A DNA stretch of 64,000 bases. Origin: Dyella marensis (lineage in GTDB: Bacteria; Pseudomonadota; Gammaproteobacteria; Xanthomonadales; Rhodanobacteraceae). Shown piece by piece: positions 33,733 through 41,920 of the stretch. Location: NCBI RefSeq assembly GCF_900112865.1, contig NZ_FONH01000002.1, positions 62,001 to 126,000 of the forward strand, written 5' to 3'. A program made the position numbers and the translations under genes. The notes beneath the pieces are model-generated. The model made no database searches. It was not told the origin of the DNA and saw only the letters and a program-made list of their open reading frames with translations. Positions within the stretch are counted from its first letter, which is position 1. Each line of letters starts with the position of its first letter.

Positions 33733-34728
33733 TCATGCGTGTTCTTCCACCGGCCAGCAGCGGATGGCATCCGGCGGCAGCGACAGCATCGGCGCGGCCG
33801 GCAATTCGTAGCCCGCCGGCGGTTCCACCCACAACCGCGCCTTCCCGCAGCGCATGCCGAGGTAGTTGCGGTGCGGAGAGGTCTGGCGCAATTCGAAGCT
33901 GGCGGCGATCGCGTCGCCGGGTGCCGCCGCCGGGTCGTGCAATCGCACTGCCGCAGGCGGGACATGCCAATCGACCGCGGTGCCATCGGGCAACGCCGTT
34001 TCCACGCGCAGGCTGGCATCCGCTTCCGGCCACGACAACCGTTGCGCGCCGGGCGCGCCGACGATGCGGCCGCGCTGCACATTGCGCAGCCCCAGCAGCC
34101 GCGCCACCGCACCGCTCGCCGGTTGCGCATGCACCGCTTCCGGCGTGCCGATCTGCACGATGCGCCGGCCATGCATCAGCACCAGCCGGTCGGCCACCGC
34201 CGCCAGCGCGGGATCGTGGCTGACAGCGAGCGCGGGAATGCCGGCCTGGTGCACCTCGGCGATGAGTTCGGCGAGCACTTCGTCGCGGGTGACCGGATCC
34301 AGCGCCGAGGTCGGCTCGTCCAACAACAACAGGCTCGGCCGCCGCGCGAGTGCGCGCGCCAAGGCCACGCGCTGCTGCTGGCCGCCGGACAACGACGCCG
34401 GCCAACGCTCGGCCAGGCCGGCCATGCCCACCCGCTCCAGCCATTGCATGGCCTGCTCGCGCCGCCGCGCCCCGCGCAGGCTGAAGGCGACGTTCTCCCA
34501 TGCACGCAGATGCGGGAACAGCGCATGCCCCTGCGGCAGATAGCCGACCGCGCGTTGCTGCGGCGGCAAGCCATCGAACGGTTCGCCGCGCGCCGCGATC
34601 AGACCCGCGATCGCCGACAGCAACAGCGTCTTGCCCTCACCGCTTGCGCCAAGGAGCACGGTGAAGCCAGCCACCTCGAAGCTCGCATGCAGCGCCACCG
34701 GATGCTCGATGCGGTAATCGATGCGCAT
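33733..34728 (-). CDS. modC: Molybdate ABC transporter ATP-binding protein ModC
   Basis: This 331-residue ATPase energises molybdate (or tungstate) import. Seen: Walker A GASGEGKT at 27-34, Q-loop in [16 protein letters not shown] signature LSGGQQQR at about 116, Walker [14 protein letters not shown], and the switch His in AVSHDPAL. The region after about residue 220 is longer than a bare ABC domain and contains the expected molybdate-binding TOBE-like part, followed by an Arg/Pro-rich end. Its start overlaps the modB stop by one base (TGATG). It is the last gene of modABC; a GTCATCCCGG repeat follows. Confidence 0.92.
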   Translation of the reverse strand: MRIDYRIEHPVALHASFEVAGFTVLLGASGEGKTLLLSAIAGLIAARGEPFDGLPPQQRAVGYLPQGHALFPHLRAWENVAFSLRGARRREQAMQWLERVGMAGLAERWPASLSGGQQQRVALARALARRPSLLLLDEPTSALDPVTRDEVLAELIAEVHQAGIPALAVSHDPALAAVADRLVLMHGRRIVQIGTPEAVHAQPASGAVARLLGLRNVQRGRIVGAPGAQRLSWPEADASLRVETALPDGTAVDWHVPPAAVRLHDPAAAPGDAIAASFELRQTSPHRNYLGMRCGKARLWVEPPAGYELPAAPMLSLPPDAIRCWPVEEHA

Positions 34729-35510
34729 CACGACAGGCGCCTGCGCACGGCCATGCCCAGCGCCAGCGGCAGGGGCAGCGCCGCCGCGAAGAACACCCAC
34801 AACAGCGGATACACCGCATCCAGGCCGATGTCCTGCAGGTTCACCCACAGCTTCACCGGGATGCCCTGCGGGTAATAGGCCACGATCAGCACCGCGCCGA
34901 ATTCGCCCAGCGCACGCACCCAGGCCAGCGCCACCGCGGCGGCCAGACCCAGCCGCGCCAACGGCAGGCTGACGTGGACGAAGCTGCGCCACGGCGAATA
35001 GCCGAGCGTCAGGGCGATCTGTTCCAGCTCGCGCGGCACGCCTTCGAACGCGGTGCGCGCCGCCATCACGTAATAAGGCAGCGCCGCGTAGAACTGCGCC
35101 AGGATGAACGCCGGCGCCGAATTGGTCAGCAGCAGCCCGGCCCGCTCCAGCAGGTGGCCGGCGGGCCCGTAGGGGCCGTACATGGAAGCGAGCAGCAGGC
35201 CCATCGCCAGCGGCGGCGTGAGCAGCGACACCAGCAGCAGCGCATCGACCAGCCACTGCCCGCGCACGCGATGCCGCGCCAGCCACCACGCCAGCGGCGT
35301 GCCCAGCGCCACGATCGGCAGCAGCGCGATCAGGCTGTAACCCAGCGACACGCGCACCGCACCGCCATCGCCGTGGGCGAAACCGAAGTGCCGCCAGTCG
35401 GTGGCCAGCAGCAGGCCGACGAAGGGCGTGGCCAGCAACAGCAGGGCCAGCGCGGCCGGCAGCGCGGACAGGCCCGGGCGATAGCGTGTCGGGTCGGCTG
35501 CTGGGGTCAC
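34728..35510 (-). CDS. modB: Molybdate ABC transporter permease ModB
   Basis: This 260-residue inner-membrane permease has about six transmembrane helices and the ABC-permease EAA loop ([20 protein letters not shown], about 155-175) that contacts ModC. Strong motifs include [13 protein letters not shown] and [20 protein letters not shown], the latter typical of molybdate and sulfate permeases. The start is GTG at 35510, overlapping the modA stop by four bases (GTGA); an in-frame ATG 65 codons upstream lies inside modA and gives an implausible Arg-rich N-terminus. Translational coupling to modA is likely. Confidence 0.92.
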   Translation of the reverse strand: MTPAADPTRYRPGLSALPAALALLLLATPFVGLLLATDWRHFGFAHGDGGAVRVSLGYSLIALLPIVALGTPLAWWLARHRVRGQWLVDALLLVSLLTPPLAMGLLLASMYGPYGPAGHLLERAGLLLTNSAPAFILAQFYAALPYYVMAARTAFEGVPRELEQIALTLGYSPWRSFVHVSLPLARLGLAAAVALAWVRALGEFGAVLIVAYYPQGIPVKLWVNLQDIGLDAVYPLLWVFFAAALPLPLALGMAVRRRLS

Positions 35511-36418
35511 AGCGCCTCGCCGTGCGGCGGATCGTAGCCGCGCTCGCGCAGCATCGCCTGGCCTTCGGTGGATTGCAGCAGGCGCACGAAATCCGCGGCG
35601 AGCTGCGGCTGCTTCGCATCGGCCAGGACCGCGGCGTAGAACACCAGCGGCTGCGCCTTCAGCGGCTTGCCGTCGGCAAGCGTGAGGCTGGCCTTGGCAT
35701 ACCACGCATTCTGCATGGACGGCTGCGCCAGGTTGATCTCATCAGGCAGGTCGATGGTGGGCAGATGATGCGAGAAGGCCGCGCTTGCGTAGCCGACGGC
35801 AGCGTCGATCTGGCCGGCCTCCAGGCGCGACATCAGCGAGGGCTCGGCAAAGATCTGCTGCGGGTTCTGCAGCTCGCCGGCCACCTGTTCCAGCAGCTTC
35901 GGCTGGTGGTAGTAAGTCCCGGCCAGCTGCAGCGTGAGCAAGGCGTTGGCGCCTTGCGGGTCCACCGCCGGATCGGTGCGCCCGATGCGCAGGCCGGGTT
36001 GGCGCAGCACGTCGTACCAGGTCTTGCTGCCCTTCGCCGCCGCCTCGAAATCCTTGGCGTAACGGCTCTTGGGCCCATAGATCACCACCATGCGCGTGCT
36101 CGCCACCGGCACCGCGCGCTCGGCGAGACCGGCGTCGCGCACGACTTTCATCGGCGGCGGCGTAATGGCGACGAACACATCTGCCTGCATCTGCCTGCCC
36201 GCCAGCAGGCGCGCGAGCGCAAAAGACCCCTGCCCCACGCCTTCGAAGCGCGCGTCGTGCGCCTTGGCGAAGGCCGGGCCCAGCGACTGGTCCATCACCA
36301 CGCCCATCGAGCCGGCGTAGGCGACGCGCAGCACCGGTGCATCGGCAGCGGGCACGGCGATACCGAGCGATATCAGGAGCAGCAGCAAGCAATGCATCGG
36401 AAACGAGATTTTTTTCAT
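35507..36418 (-). CDS. modA: Molybdate/tungstate ABC transporter binding protein
   Basis: This 303-residue periplasmic binding protein has a signal peptide (about 1-25) and a type 2 periplasmic-binding fold: [20 protein letters not shown] at the start, the oxyanion-contact region [20 protein letters not shown], and [13 protein letters not shown] in the second lobe. The sequence style is closer to the WtpA/TupA-like branch than to E. coli ModA, so tungstate is possible. It heads modABC and lies downstream of the cofactor-synthesis genes, fitting metal supply to the same pathway. Its promoter must lie in the palindromic spacer at 36419-36709. Confidence 0.88.
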   Translation of the reverse strand: MKKISFPMHCLLLLLISLGIAVPAADAPVLRVAYAGSMGVVMDQSLGPAFAKAHDARFEGVGQGSFALARLLAGRQMQADVFVAITPPPMKVVRDAGLAERAVPVASTRMVVIYGPKSRYAKDFEAAAKGSKTWYDVLRQPGLRIGRTDPAVDPQGANALLTLQLAGTYYHQPKLLEQVAGELQNPQQIFAEPSLMSRLEAGQIDAAVGYASAAFSHHLPTIDLPDEINLAQPSMQNAWYAKASLTLADGKPLKAQPLVFYAAVLADAKQPQLAADFVRLLQSTEGQAMLRERGYDPPHGEAL

Positions 36419-36458
36419 GTCTTCCCCTTGCCGTGGAAAGTCAAATCAATGCGAAAAG

Positions 36459-36637
36459 CCCCTCTCCCTCCGGCGACCCGAAGGTAGTCCCTGCGGGAGA
36501 GAGGGGTTGGGGTGAGGGTCCGGGCGGAGCGCAAGCGTGATGTGCAGCGCTCCGCCCGCACCCTCATCCACCTTCCTCGCTCCTCAGAGCCGCGCACATC
36601 CATGTGCCCTCCCCGCGTGCTCCCGGAGGGAGAAGGG
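36459..36637. repeat. Nested palindromic intergenic element
   Basis: An outer pair (CCCCTCTCCCTCCGG at 36459 with CCGGAGGGAGAAGGG ending 36637) encloses a second pair (GGTGAGGGTCCGGGCGGAGC at 36511 with its near complement ending about 36569), and CTCTCCC also pairs with GGGAGAG near 36496. This large foldable unit fills most of the 291-base gap between the cofactor operon and modA. Similar elements are widespread in related genomes; only one copy is in this window. Confidence 0.75.
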
Positions 36638-36709
36638 ATTCCGATTTGAAGGTTGAAGAGGGCGCAGCGTTTGTGTGCGCCGCCACGCTGAGCCCCTCCG
36701 AACCCATCG

Positions 36710-37054
36710 TCAGCTGGCTTTCGGCTGGCGACGATGCCGCACACTGTCACGCACATCCACGTCGAACAACAATTGCAATGGCGCACCGCCCGGCACCGGC
36801 AAGGCGATCTCCAGGCCGTCGCGGCTGGGCAGGCGCGCAACGAAGGCGCGCACTTCAGCGTCGCCCAGCATCACCTGCCAACCGTCGGCATCGCGCTGCC
36901 AACCATGCGCCTGGCCAAGCACCAATCGATGCTCCTCCACCCGTCCATCGGGCCATTGCGTGCGATTGCCCACCGATGCACCATCCAGCAATTGCGCCAG
37001 TTCCGCCTCGTCGATGCGCAGGCGCAGGGTCTGGTCCTGCAGTTGCACCTTCAT
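36710..37054 (-). CDS. DUF7009-like small protein in molybdenum cofactor operon
   Basis: This 114-residue cytoplasmic protein begins MKVQLQDQTLRLRIDEAELA, the pattern of the DUF7009 family, with alternating strands up to GLEIALPVPGGAPLQLLFDV and a basic tail. No function is established. Its ATG overlaps the mobA stop by four bases (ATGA), so it is translated with the cofactor genes and is the last gene of that operon. The position suggests a role linked to molybdenum cofactor assembly or use, but nothing in the sequence shows a catalytic site. An upstream in-frame ATG at 37072 lies inside mobA and is less likely. Confidence 0.75.
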   Translation of the reverse strand: MKVQLQDQTLRLRIDEAELAQLLDGASVGNRTQWPDGRVEEHRLVLGQAHGWQRDADGWQVMLGDAEVRAFVARLPSRDGLEIALPVPGGAPLQLLFDVDVRDSVRHRRQPKAS

Positions 37055-37632
37055 CCGGCCACCTCGTGCCATTGGGTCTGGGTATTGCAGTCGGCCAGCT
37101 GCGCCGCTTCGTCGGCGGACAGGGCGAGTTCTTCGTGACCCAGCGCCGATTGCAGCGCACGCAAGGAGCGCTGGCGCGGATCGGCGCGCGACATCAGCGC
37201 GGACAGCGCCTCCCGGCTGCGCTCGTCCAGGCGCAGGCGCAGCGGCAGCACATGGGCGGCGAAAGACAGACTGCGCGCCTGCGGCCGCTCACTGTGCAGG
37301 CGGTGCAGCAAGGCCGGCTGCAGCAAGGGCATGTCGACCGGAATCACCAGCAGCTCGGCGTCACCCGCCAGGGCCTGTGCGATACCCGCAAGGCCGCCCA
37401 GCGGACCGGCCTGGGGCATGGTATCGGCGATGCCGGCATAGTCTTCGCGACTGCCGCTGACACGAATCTCGTCCACGCCGGCCTCGCGCAACACGCCAAG
37501 TTGATGCTCGATCAACGGCCGGCCCTGCCACGGCAGCAAGGCCTTGTCACTTCCCATCCGCGACGACAGGCCGCCGGCCAGCACCACGCCGATGCACCGG
37601 CGCGGCTCAGTGAGCGTGGCCATGACCGTCAT
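37051..37632 (-). CDS. mobA: Molybdenum cofactor guanylyltransferase MobA
   Basis: This 193-residue enzyme joins GMP from GTP to molybdopterin, giving the MGD form needed by DMSO-reductase-type enzymes such as the YdeP-like protein in this region. Seen: the nucleotide-binding VVLAGGLSSRMGSDKALLPW at 16-35, ISGSREDYA-like second strand (VSGSREDYA), the metal-binding PVDMP, and a product-binding C-terminal part. The gene overlaps the moaE 3' end by 26 bases. ATG codons at 37632 and 37623 are equally plausible. The acidic motif is PVDMP instead of the more usual PCDMP. Confidence 0.93.
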   Translation of the reverse strand: MTVMATLTEPRRCIGVVLAGGLSSRMGSDKALLPWQGRPLIEHQLGVLREAGVDEIRVSGSREDYAGIADTMPQAGPLGGLAGIAQALAGDAELLVIPVDMPLLQPALLHRLHSERPQARSLSFAAHVLPLRLRLDERSREALSALMSRADPRQRSLRALQSALGHEELALSADEAAQLADCNTQTQWHEVAG

Positions 37633-38122
37633 GGCCGGAGTGGTCCTGCGCGCCCTCGGACGGCTGCTCGCACAACGAACAGCCCTCGCTCCACGCGCTG
37701 TCGCCGTCGACGTAGTGCTCCTGCTTCCAGATCGGCGCCTCGTGCTTGACCGCCTCGATCGCCAGCCGGCAGGCGCGGAACGCCTCGGCCCGGTGCGGCG
37801 TACCCGCGGCCACCACCACGGCGAGGTCGCCCAGGCCGAGGTCGCCCTTGGCGTGGGCGATGTACAGCTTCATCGGCGCGCCGATCTCCGCCCGCGCCCG
37901 CTCGCCGATGTTGCGGAAGGTGCGCAAGGCCAGCGGCACGAACAGGTCGTAGCTGATGCCGACCACCTGCCGGCCCAGGTTGAAATCGCGCACCTTGCCG
38001 ACAAATACCGAGATGCCGCCGAAGCGCGGATCGGACACGAAGTCCAACGCCGCGGCGACATCCAGCGCGGCGTCCGCGCGTTCGACCACGGCCACGTGCA
38101 GATCGTCCATGGCGCTTTCCAT
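37607..38122 (-). CDS. moaE: Molybdopterin synthase large subunit MoaE
   Basis: This 171-residue catalytic subunit of molybdopterin synthase converts cyclic pyranopterin monophosphate to molybdopterin with sulfur from MoaD. Seen: GGISVFVGKVRDFNLGR, LFVPLALRTFRNI, YIAHAKGDLGLGDLAVVVAA, and the active-site run AIEAVKHEAPIWKQEHYVDG with its conserved lysines. The protein is slightly longer than usual because of a C-terminal tail holding a Cys-x2-Cys pair and seven residues later a His/Gly-rich stretch (four His in the last eleven residues), possibly a metal-binding extension. A good ribosome site (GGAGG) lies in the moaD 3' end, two bases before which the genes abut. Confidence 0.94.
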   Translation of the reverse strand: MESAMDDLHVAVVERADAALDVAAALDFVSDPRFGGISVFVGKVRDFNLGRQVVGISYDLFVPLALRTFRNIGERARAEIGAPMKLYIAHAKGDLGLGDLAVVVAAGTPHRAEAFRACRLAIEAVKHEAPIWKQEHYVDGDSAWSEGCSLCEQPSEGAQDHSGHDGHGHAH

Positions 38123-38124
38123 GT

Positions 38125-38385
38125 TCAACCTCCGCTCACCGGCGGCAGCACCGCCAACTCGAGATCCGCCGGCACCTCGCGGTGGTTGTGCAGGATCTCC
38201 TCGCTGCTGGCGAAGGCCGAAATGCGCACCAGGCCGGCGTTGACCTGCGGCGCATGCTCGCGCAGGTGTGCGGCCAGGAGTTCGCGCAGGTCGGCGATGG
38301 TGCTGCCGGGCGGCACGTCCAGTTCGAGATGGCCGCGCGGATCCGCCTCGCGCAGCGCGCCGTACAGCGCGATCCGGACCTTCAT
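38125..38385 (-). CDS. moaD: Molybdopterin synthase sulfur carrier MoaD
   Basis: This is an 86-residue ubiquitin-fold sulfur carrier. It ends in PPVSGG, the C-terminal Gly-Gly that is activated and thiocarboxylated before sulfur transfer in MoaE. Seen also: VRIALYGALREADPRG at the start and ADLRELLAAHL. The start at 38385 is chosen because it overlaps the moeA stop by four bases; an ATG at 38397 is the alternative. No MoeB-type activating enzyme is encoded in the window, so activation must be supplied from elsewhere. Confidence 0.94.
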   Translation of the reverse strand: MKVRIALYGALREADPRGHLELDVPPGSTIADLRELLAAHLREHAPQVNAGLVRISAFASSEEILHNHREVPADLELAVLPPVSGG

Positions 38386-39629
38386 GCGCGGCTCCATGAG
38401 GGGCTTTCCAGATGACCCAGCCCATAGACATCCACCAGCGTCCCGGCCGGCAGCTCGCCCGCTTCCAGCGGGATATGAACCCAGGCGTTCGCCTCCGCCA
38501 GCGGACGGATGCGGTACGACTCCTGTCCGCGCAATGCGGTGGCCGCGAGCTGTCCGCGCTCGTCCACCGTCAGTTGCGCCTTCAGATAGAAATGCAGGCG
38601 CGGCTTCTTTGCGAAAGCCGCCGCCAGCGGCACCTGCCAGGGCCGCTCGGCCGGCAGGCCGAGCATGGCGCGCAGCGTAGGCTCCACGAAGAAGCGCAGC
38701 CCCGCCGCCACCGCGACCGGATTGCCCGGCAGGCCGAAGAACAACGTGCCGTCCGGCAGGCGCGCGAACAGCAGCGGCTTGCCGGGGCGGATCGCCACCT
38801 TGTGGAACAGCACCTGCGCGCCCAGCCGCTCCAGCGCGACCGGCACGAAGTCATAGCGGCCCATCGAGACCGCGCCGGTGGAAATGATGATGTGGCTGCC
38901 GGCCGCACGCGCGCGATCGACCGCATCGAGAAACGCATCGACGTCGTCGCCCACCGTTTCCGCATGCGCCAGTTCGGCGCCGGTGTGCGGCATACGCGCC
39001 GCCAGGAACGGACCGTTGGAGTTGCGGATCTGCCCCGGCGCCAGCGGCGTGGCCGGGTCGTCGACCAGTTCGCGCCCCGTGCACAACGCCGCCACTCGCG
39101 GCGACGCGGCGACACTGACGCGCGCCACGCCCAGCGAGGCGAGCAGCATCAGGTGTTGCGGCGCCAGCACGGTACCGGCGGCCAGCACGGTCTCGCCCAC
39201 GGCGACGTCTGAACCGGCCAGGCGCACGTTCTGCCCGGGCGCCACCTCGGCCAGCAGGCGCACGCGGTGCGGCGCCTCCAGGCGTTCGGTCTGCTCCACC
39301 GGGATGACCCGGTCCAGTCCCTCGGGCATGGCCGCGCCGGTCATGATCTCCCACGCGCCCTGCGCACGGCCCTGCATGGCGTCGCCCGCGGCCTGTTCGC
39401 CTTCGACCAGCCATTCGCTGCCGGCCGCTAACGGCGCGGGGCCGCCGCTCAGGGCGTAGCCGTCCATCGCGGAGTTGTCGAATGGCGGCACCGCCGCGGC
39501 GCTGACCACCGCCTGGCGCAGCACGCAACCCAGGGCCAGCTCGCTGTCGCGATCCTGTGCGGGGGTCGGCGCGCAGTGCTGGAGAATGATGCGCAGCGCG
39601 TCGGCCGGTTCGAGCAGTTCGTGGCTCAT
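38382..39629 (-). CDS. moeA: Molybdopterin molybdenumtransferase MoeA
   Basis: This 415-residue protein inserts molybdate into adenylated molybdopterin. Seen: PPFDNSAMDGYAL at about 50-62, EIMTGAAMPEGLDRVIPVEQ, the MPT-binding/MogA-like core with STGAVSMGRYDFVP, KVAIRPGKPLLFA and FFGLPGNPVA, and the C-terminal beta domain ending near VDVYGLGHLESP. The length and domain order match MoeA (Glp). Both ends overlap neighbours by four bases, so it is translated in series with moaCB and moaD. It also supplies the molybdenum step for both cofactor branches served by MobA and the MocA-like enzyme. Confidence 0.95.
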   Translation of the reverse strand: MSHELLEPADALRIILQHCAPTPAQDRDSELALGCVLRQAVVSAAAVPPFDNSAMDGYALSGGPAPLAAGSEWLVEGEQAAGDAMQGRAQGAWEIMTGAAMPEGLDRVIPVEQTERLEAPHRVRLLAEVAPGQNVRLAGSDVAVGETVLAAGTVLAPQHLMLLASLGVARVSVAASPRVAALCTGRELVDDPATPLAPGQIRNSNGPFLAARMPHTGAELAHAETVGDDVDAFLDAVDRARAAGSHIIISTGAVSMGRYDFVPVALERLGAQVLFHKVAIRPGKPLLFARLPDGTLFFGLPGNPVAVAAGLRFFVEPTLRAMLGLPAERPWQVPLAAAFAKKPRLHFYLKAQLTVDERGQLAATALRGQESYRIRPLAEANAWVHIPLEAGELPAGTLVDVYGLGHLESPSWSRA

Positions 39630-40627
39630 GCGTGGCCTCCGCCCGCGACCATGTCCAGCGCGTGGCCGAGGATCGGCGCGAGGATGTCCATGCCTTCGGC
39701 CACCGCCTTGGCGCTGCCGGGCAGCGCGATCACCAGCGTGCCGCCGAGCAGCACCGCATCGGCGCGGCTCAGCCAGGCCATCGGCGTATGGCGGCCGCTT
39801 TCGCTGCGGAACAGTTCGCCGATGCCGGCGACGTGGCGATCGGCGACTTGCGCCAGCGCTTCGGGCGTGCGGTCGCGCGGCGCCAGGCCGGTGCCGCCGG
39901 TGCACAGCACCAGGCGCGTACCGCCACCGGCGAGTTCGCGCAGGCGTGCAACCAGGCCGTCTTCATCATCCGGACGCACTTCGGCGTCGCCGAGTTCCGC
40001 GCCGAGCGCACGCAGGCGTTGCACCAGCAGCGGACCGGAGCGGTCTTCGTAATCGCCGCGGCTGGCGCGGTCGCTGAGCGTGATCACCGCCGCGGCCACG
40101 CCTTCCAGCCGGGCCGTGGCGCGCGGGCGGTAATGCTCGCGTTCGGCCTCGCTCATTCCATCGGGATGCAGCCACAGGCCTTTCTTGCCGCCTTCCTTGA
40201 ACAACAGGCGCGTACCGCCCATCGACAGCGCCGGCTGCACCGGCTTGGTCAGGTCGTACAGCGTGAGCAGCGCCGCGCTGACGCCGGCCAGCGCCTCCAT
40301 TTCCACGCCGGTGCGGGCGAAGGTGGCCACTTCGCAGTAGACACGGATGGATTGGCGTTCCGGCGCGCGCTCGCAGCGCACGTCGATGTATTCCAGCGGC
40401 AGCGGATGGCACAGCGGCATCAGCTGCGAAGCGTTCTTCGCGCCTTGCAGGCCGGCGATCTCGGCCATCGCGATGGCATCGCCCTTGGGCAGGCGGCCAT
40501 GCGCAAGATCTTCGTAGGCGCTGCCGGCCTGCAGTTCGCCGACGGCGACGGCGCGGCGGGCGGTGGCGCGCTTGCGGCGCACGTCGGCCATATGGAAATG
40601 GTCGGGGCGCGGGTCGCGCTCACGCAT
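39626..40627 (-). CDS. moaCB: Fused MoaC-MoaB molybdenum cofactor protein
   Basis: This 333-residue fusion has MoaC at residues 1-150 (KGDAIAMAEIAGLQGAKNAS, then LMPLCHPLPLEYIDV and MEALAGVSAALLTLYDLTKP), which completes cyclic pyranopterin monophosphate formation with MoaA. MoaB/MogA follows at about 172-330 (AAVITLSDRASRGDYEDRSG, LVLCTGGTGLAPRDRTPEA), which adenylates molybdopterin. The MoaC segment between YDLTK and GGTRLLFKEGGKKG differs from the classic MCKAxDK form, as in other MoaCB fusions. The linker is only about 20 residues. It starts three bases after the moaA stop, with GGAGG inside moaA, and its own stop overlaps moeA. One transcript can thus carry the first and third pathway steps in a single polypeptide. 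Confidence 0.93.
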   Translation of the reverse strand: MRERDPRPDHFHMADVRRKRATARRAVAVGELQAGSAYEDLAHGRLPKGDAIAMAEIAGLQGAKNASQLMPLCHPLPLEYIDVRCERAPERQSIRVYCEVATFARTGVEMEALAGVSAALLTLYDLTKPVQPALSMGGTRLLFKEGGKKGLWLHPDGMSEAEREHYRPRATARLEGVAAAVITLSDRASRGDYEDRSGPLLVQRLRALGAELGDAEVRPDDEDGLVARLRELAGGGTRLVLCTGGTGLAPRDRTPEALAQVADRHVAGIGELFRSESGRHTPMAWLSRADAVLLGGTLVIALPGSAKAVAEGMDILAPILGHALDMVAGGGHA

Positions 40628-40630
40628 GAA

Positions 40631-41614
40631 TCAGCCTCCGGTGGATGCCAGATGGGGAGTGATGCCGGTGCGGCCTTCGTGCAGGTGATGCGTCTGCTCC
40701 TTGCGCACCAGCTGGCCGCCGATCGCGCGCACCAGGTCCTCGAGTTGGTTGTCGTCCTGCAGCAGCGGGCGCAGCGGAATGCCGAACTCGCCGAACAGGC
40801 ACAGGCGCAGGTCGCCGGTGGCGGTGACGCGCAGGCGGTTGCAGCCGGCGCAGAAGTCCTTGGAGTACGGCGCGATGATGCCGATGCGGCCGGCGTAGTC
40901 CGCGTGGCGGTACTCGCGCGCGGGACCGGCGTCGGCGGCGCGCGGCAGCGCCTCCCAGCCGGCTTCCTGCAGTTGCGTTTCCAGGGTTTCGGCGCGCACG
41001 TGGTGTTCGCGGAAAAACGCGAGGCTGTCGCCGGTCTGCATCAATTCGATGAAGCGCAGGCCGACCGGGCGGTCGCGCAGATAGTCGAGCCATGCCGGCA
41101 GCTCGCGGTCGTTGACGTCGCGCAGCAGCACGGCGTTGAGCTTCACCGACGCCAGGCCCGCGGCCAGCGCCATGTCGATGCCGGCGAGGATGTCGTCCAG
41201 GCGGTCGTGACCGGTGATGCGCGCGAAGCTTGCGCGGTCGAGGCTGTCCACGCTCACGTTGATGGCATTGAGCCCCGCGTCCATCCATTCGCCCAGGCGG
41301 CGCGACAGCAGCGTGCCATTGGTGGTCATCGCCAGCTTGCGCACGCCGGGTATGCCGGCGGCGGTGCGCAGGATGTCGCTGAGGTCGTGGCGCACCGACG
41401 GCTCGCCGCCGGTGATGCGCAGCTTGTGCATGCCCACCGCGGCGAAACCGCGCAGCAGCCGCGCGATCTCCGCCAGGTTCAGCGGCGCGGCGGCATGGGG
41501 ATTGGCGTGGTAGCCGTTGGGCAGGCAATAGGTGCAGCGGAAATTGCAGGCCGGGACGATCGACAGGCGCAGGTAGGGAAAGTGGCGGCCATAGCGATCG
41601 GAAAGCACGTTCAT
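40631..41614 (-). CDS. moaA: GTP 3',8-cyclase MoaA
   Basis: This 327-residue radical-SAM enzyme converts GTP to (8S)-3',8-cyclo-7,8-dihydro-GTP. Seen: Cys23, Cys27 and Cys30 in CNFRCTYC binding the SAM cluster; ITGGEPSVR; MTTNGTLL; SVDSLDRASF; the second cluster in FCAGCNRLRVTATGDLRLCL; and the C-terminal Gly-Gly tail (ASTGG) required for activity. The ATG at 41614 follows GGGAGGAACG; a longer frame from 41701 lacks a ribosome site. It heads the cofactor operon moaA-moaCB-moeA-moaD-moaE-mobA-DUF7009. A promoter candidate lies about 140 bases upstream. Confidence 0.96.
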   Translation of the reverse strand: MNVLSDRYGRHFPYLRLSIVPACNFRCTYCLPNGYHANPHAAAPLNLAEIARLLRGFAAVGMHKLRITGGEPSVRHDLSDILRTAAGIPGVRKLAMTTNGTLLSRRLGEWMDAGLNAINVSVDSLDRASFARITGHDRLDDILAGIDMALAAGLASVKLNAVLLRDVNDRELPAWLDYLRDRPVGLRFIELMQTGDSLAFFREHHVRAETLETQLQEAGWEALPRAADAGPAREYRHADYAGRIGIIAPYSKDFCAGCNRLRVTATGDLRLCLFGEFGIPLRPLLQDDNQLEDLVRAIGGQLVRKEQTHHLHEGRTGITPHLASTGG

Positions 41615-41758
41615 GGCGTTCCTCCCGCGTTCCGGGCGTGGGAAGGCGCGTGCGTTTTCCCGTCCGGGTGGCGCATGGAAGGCATCACGTTCAATTAACA
41701 ATCATCCCGTCTAGACGCGCGGGCGCCCGGCTTCGGCGGTGGCCAATGCATGGGGTGA

Positions 41759-41787
41759 AGTATGGGCGCTGGGGGCTGGGACACCAA
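41759..41787 (-). promoter_or_regulatory. Candidate sigma-70 promoter of the moaA operon
   Basis: On the minus strand, TTGGTG (41782-41787) and CATACT (41759-41764) are separated by 17 bases. This would start transcription near 41752 and leave a leader of about 138 bases before moaA. No molybdenum-cofactor riboswitch consensus was recognised in that leader. Confidence 0.5.
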
Positions 41788-41834
41788 GCGTTTTCGCGTG
41801 CGGTGTGATGTCCCGCTCAGGCGACAACCCGCCG

Positions 41835-41920
41835 GCGCAGGTTGGGGTGAGCGCAGCGAACCCCAACAGGCTTCCCGACGTCATCGCCACGTTGGGGTTC
41901 GCTGCGCTCACCAACCTACG
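41835..41920. repeat. GTAGGTTGGGG inverted repeat, copy 5
   Basis: The left arm GCGCAGGTTGGGGTGAGCGC and the right arm ending CACCAACCTACG enclose about 25 bases; the right arm has lost two C of the usual CCCC run. The element overlaps the last codon of the cytochrome gene, whose TAG stop (41916-41918) it supplies. Confidence 0.9.

Noticed and set aside
41615-41760. Molybdenum cofactor riboswitch before moaA
   Set aside because: The leader is about 138 bases but no recognisable conserved core or stable multi-stem fold was found by eye; only a covariance search could settle it.
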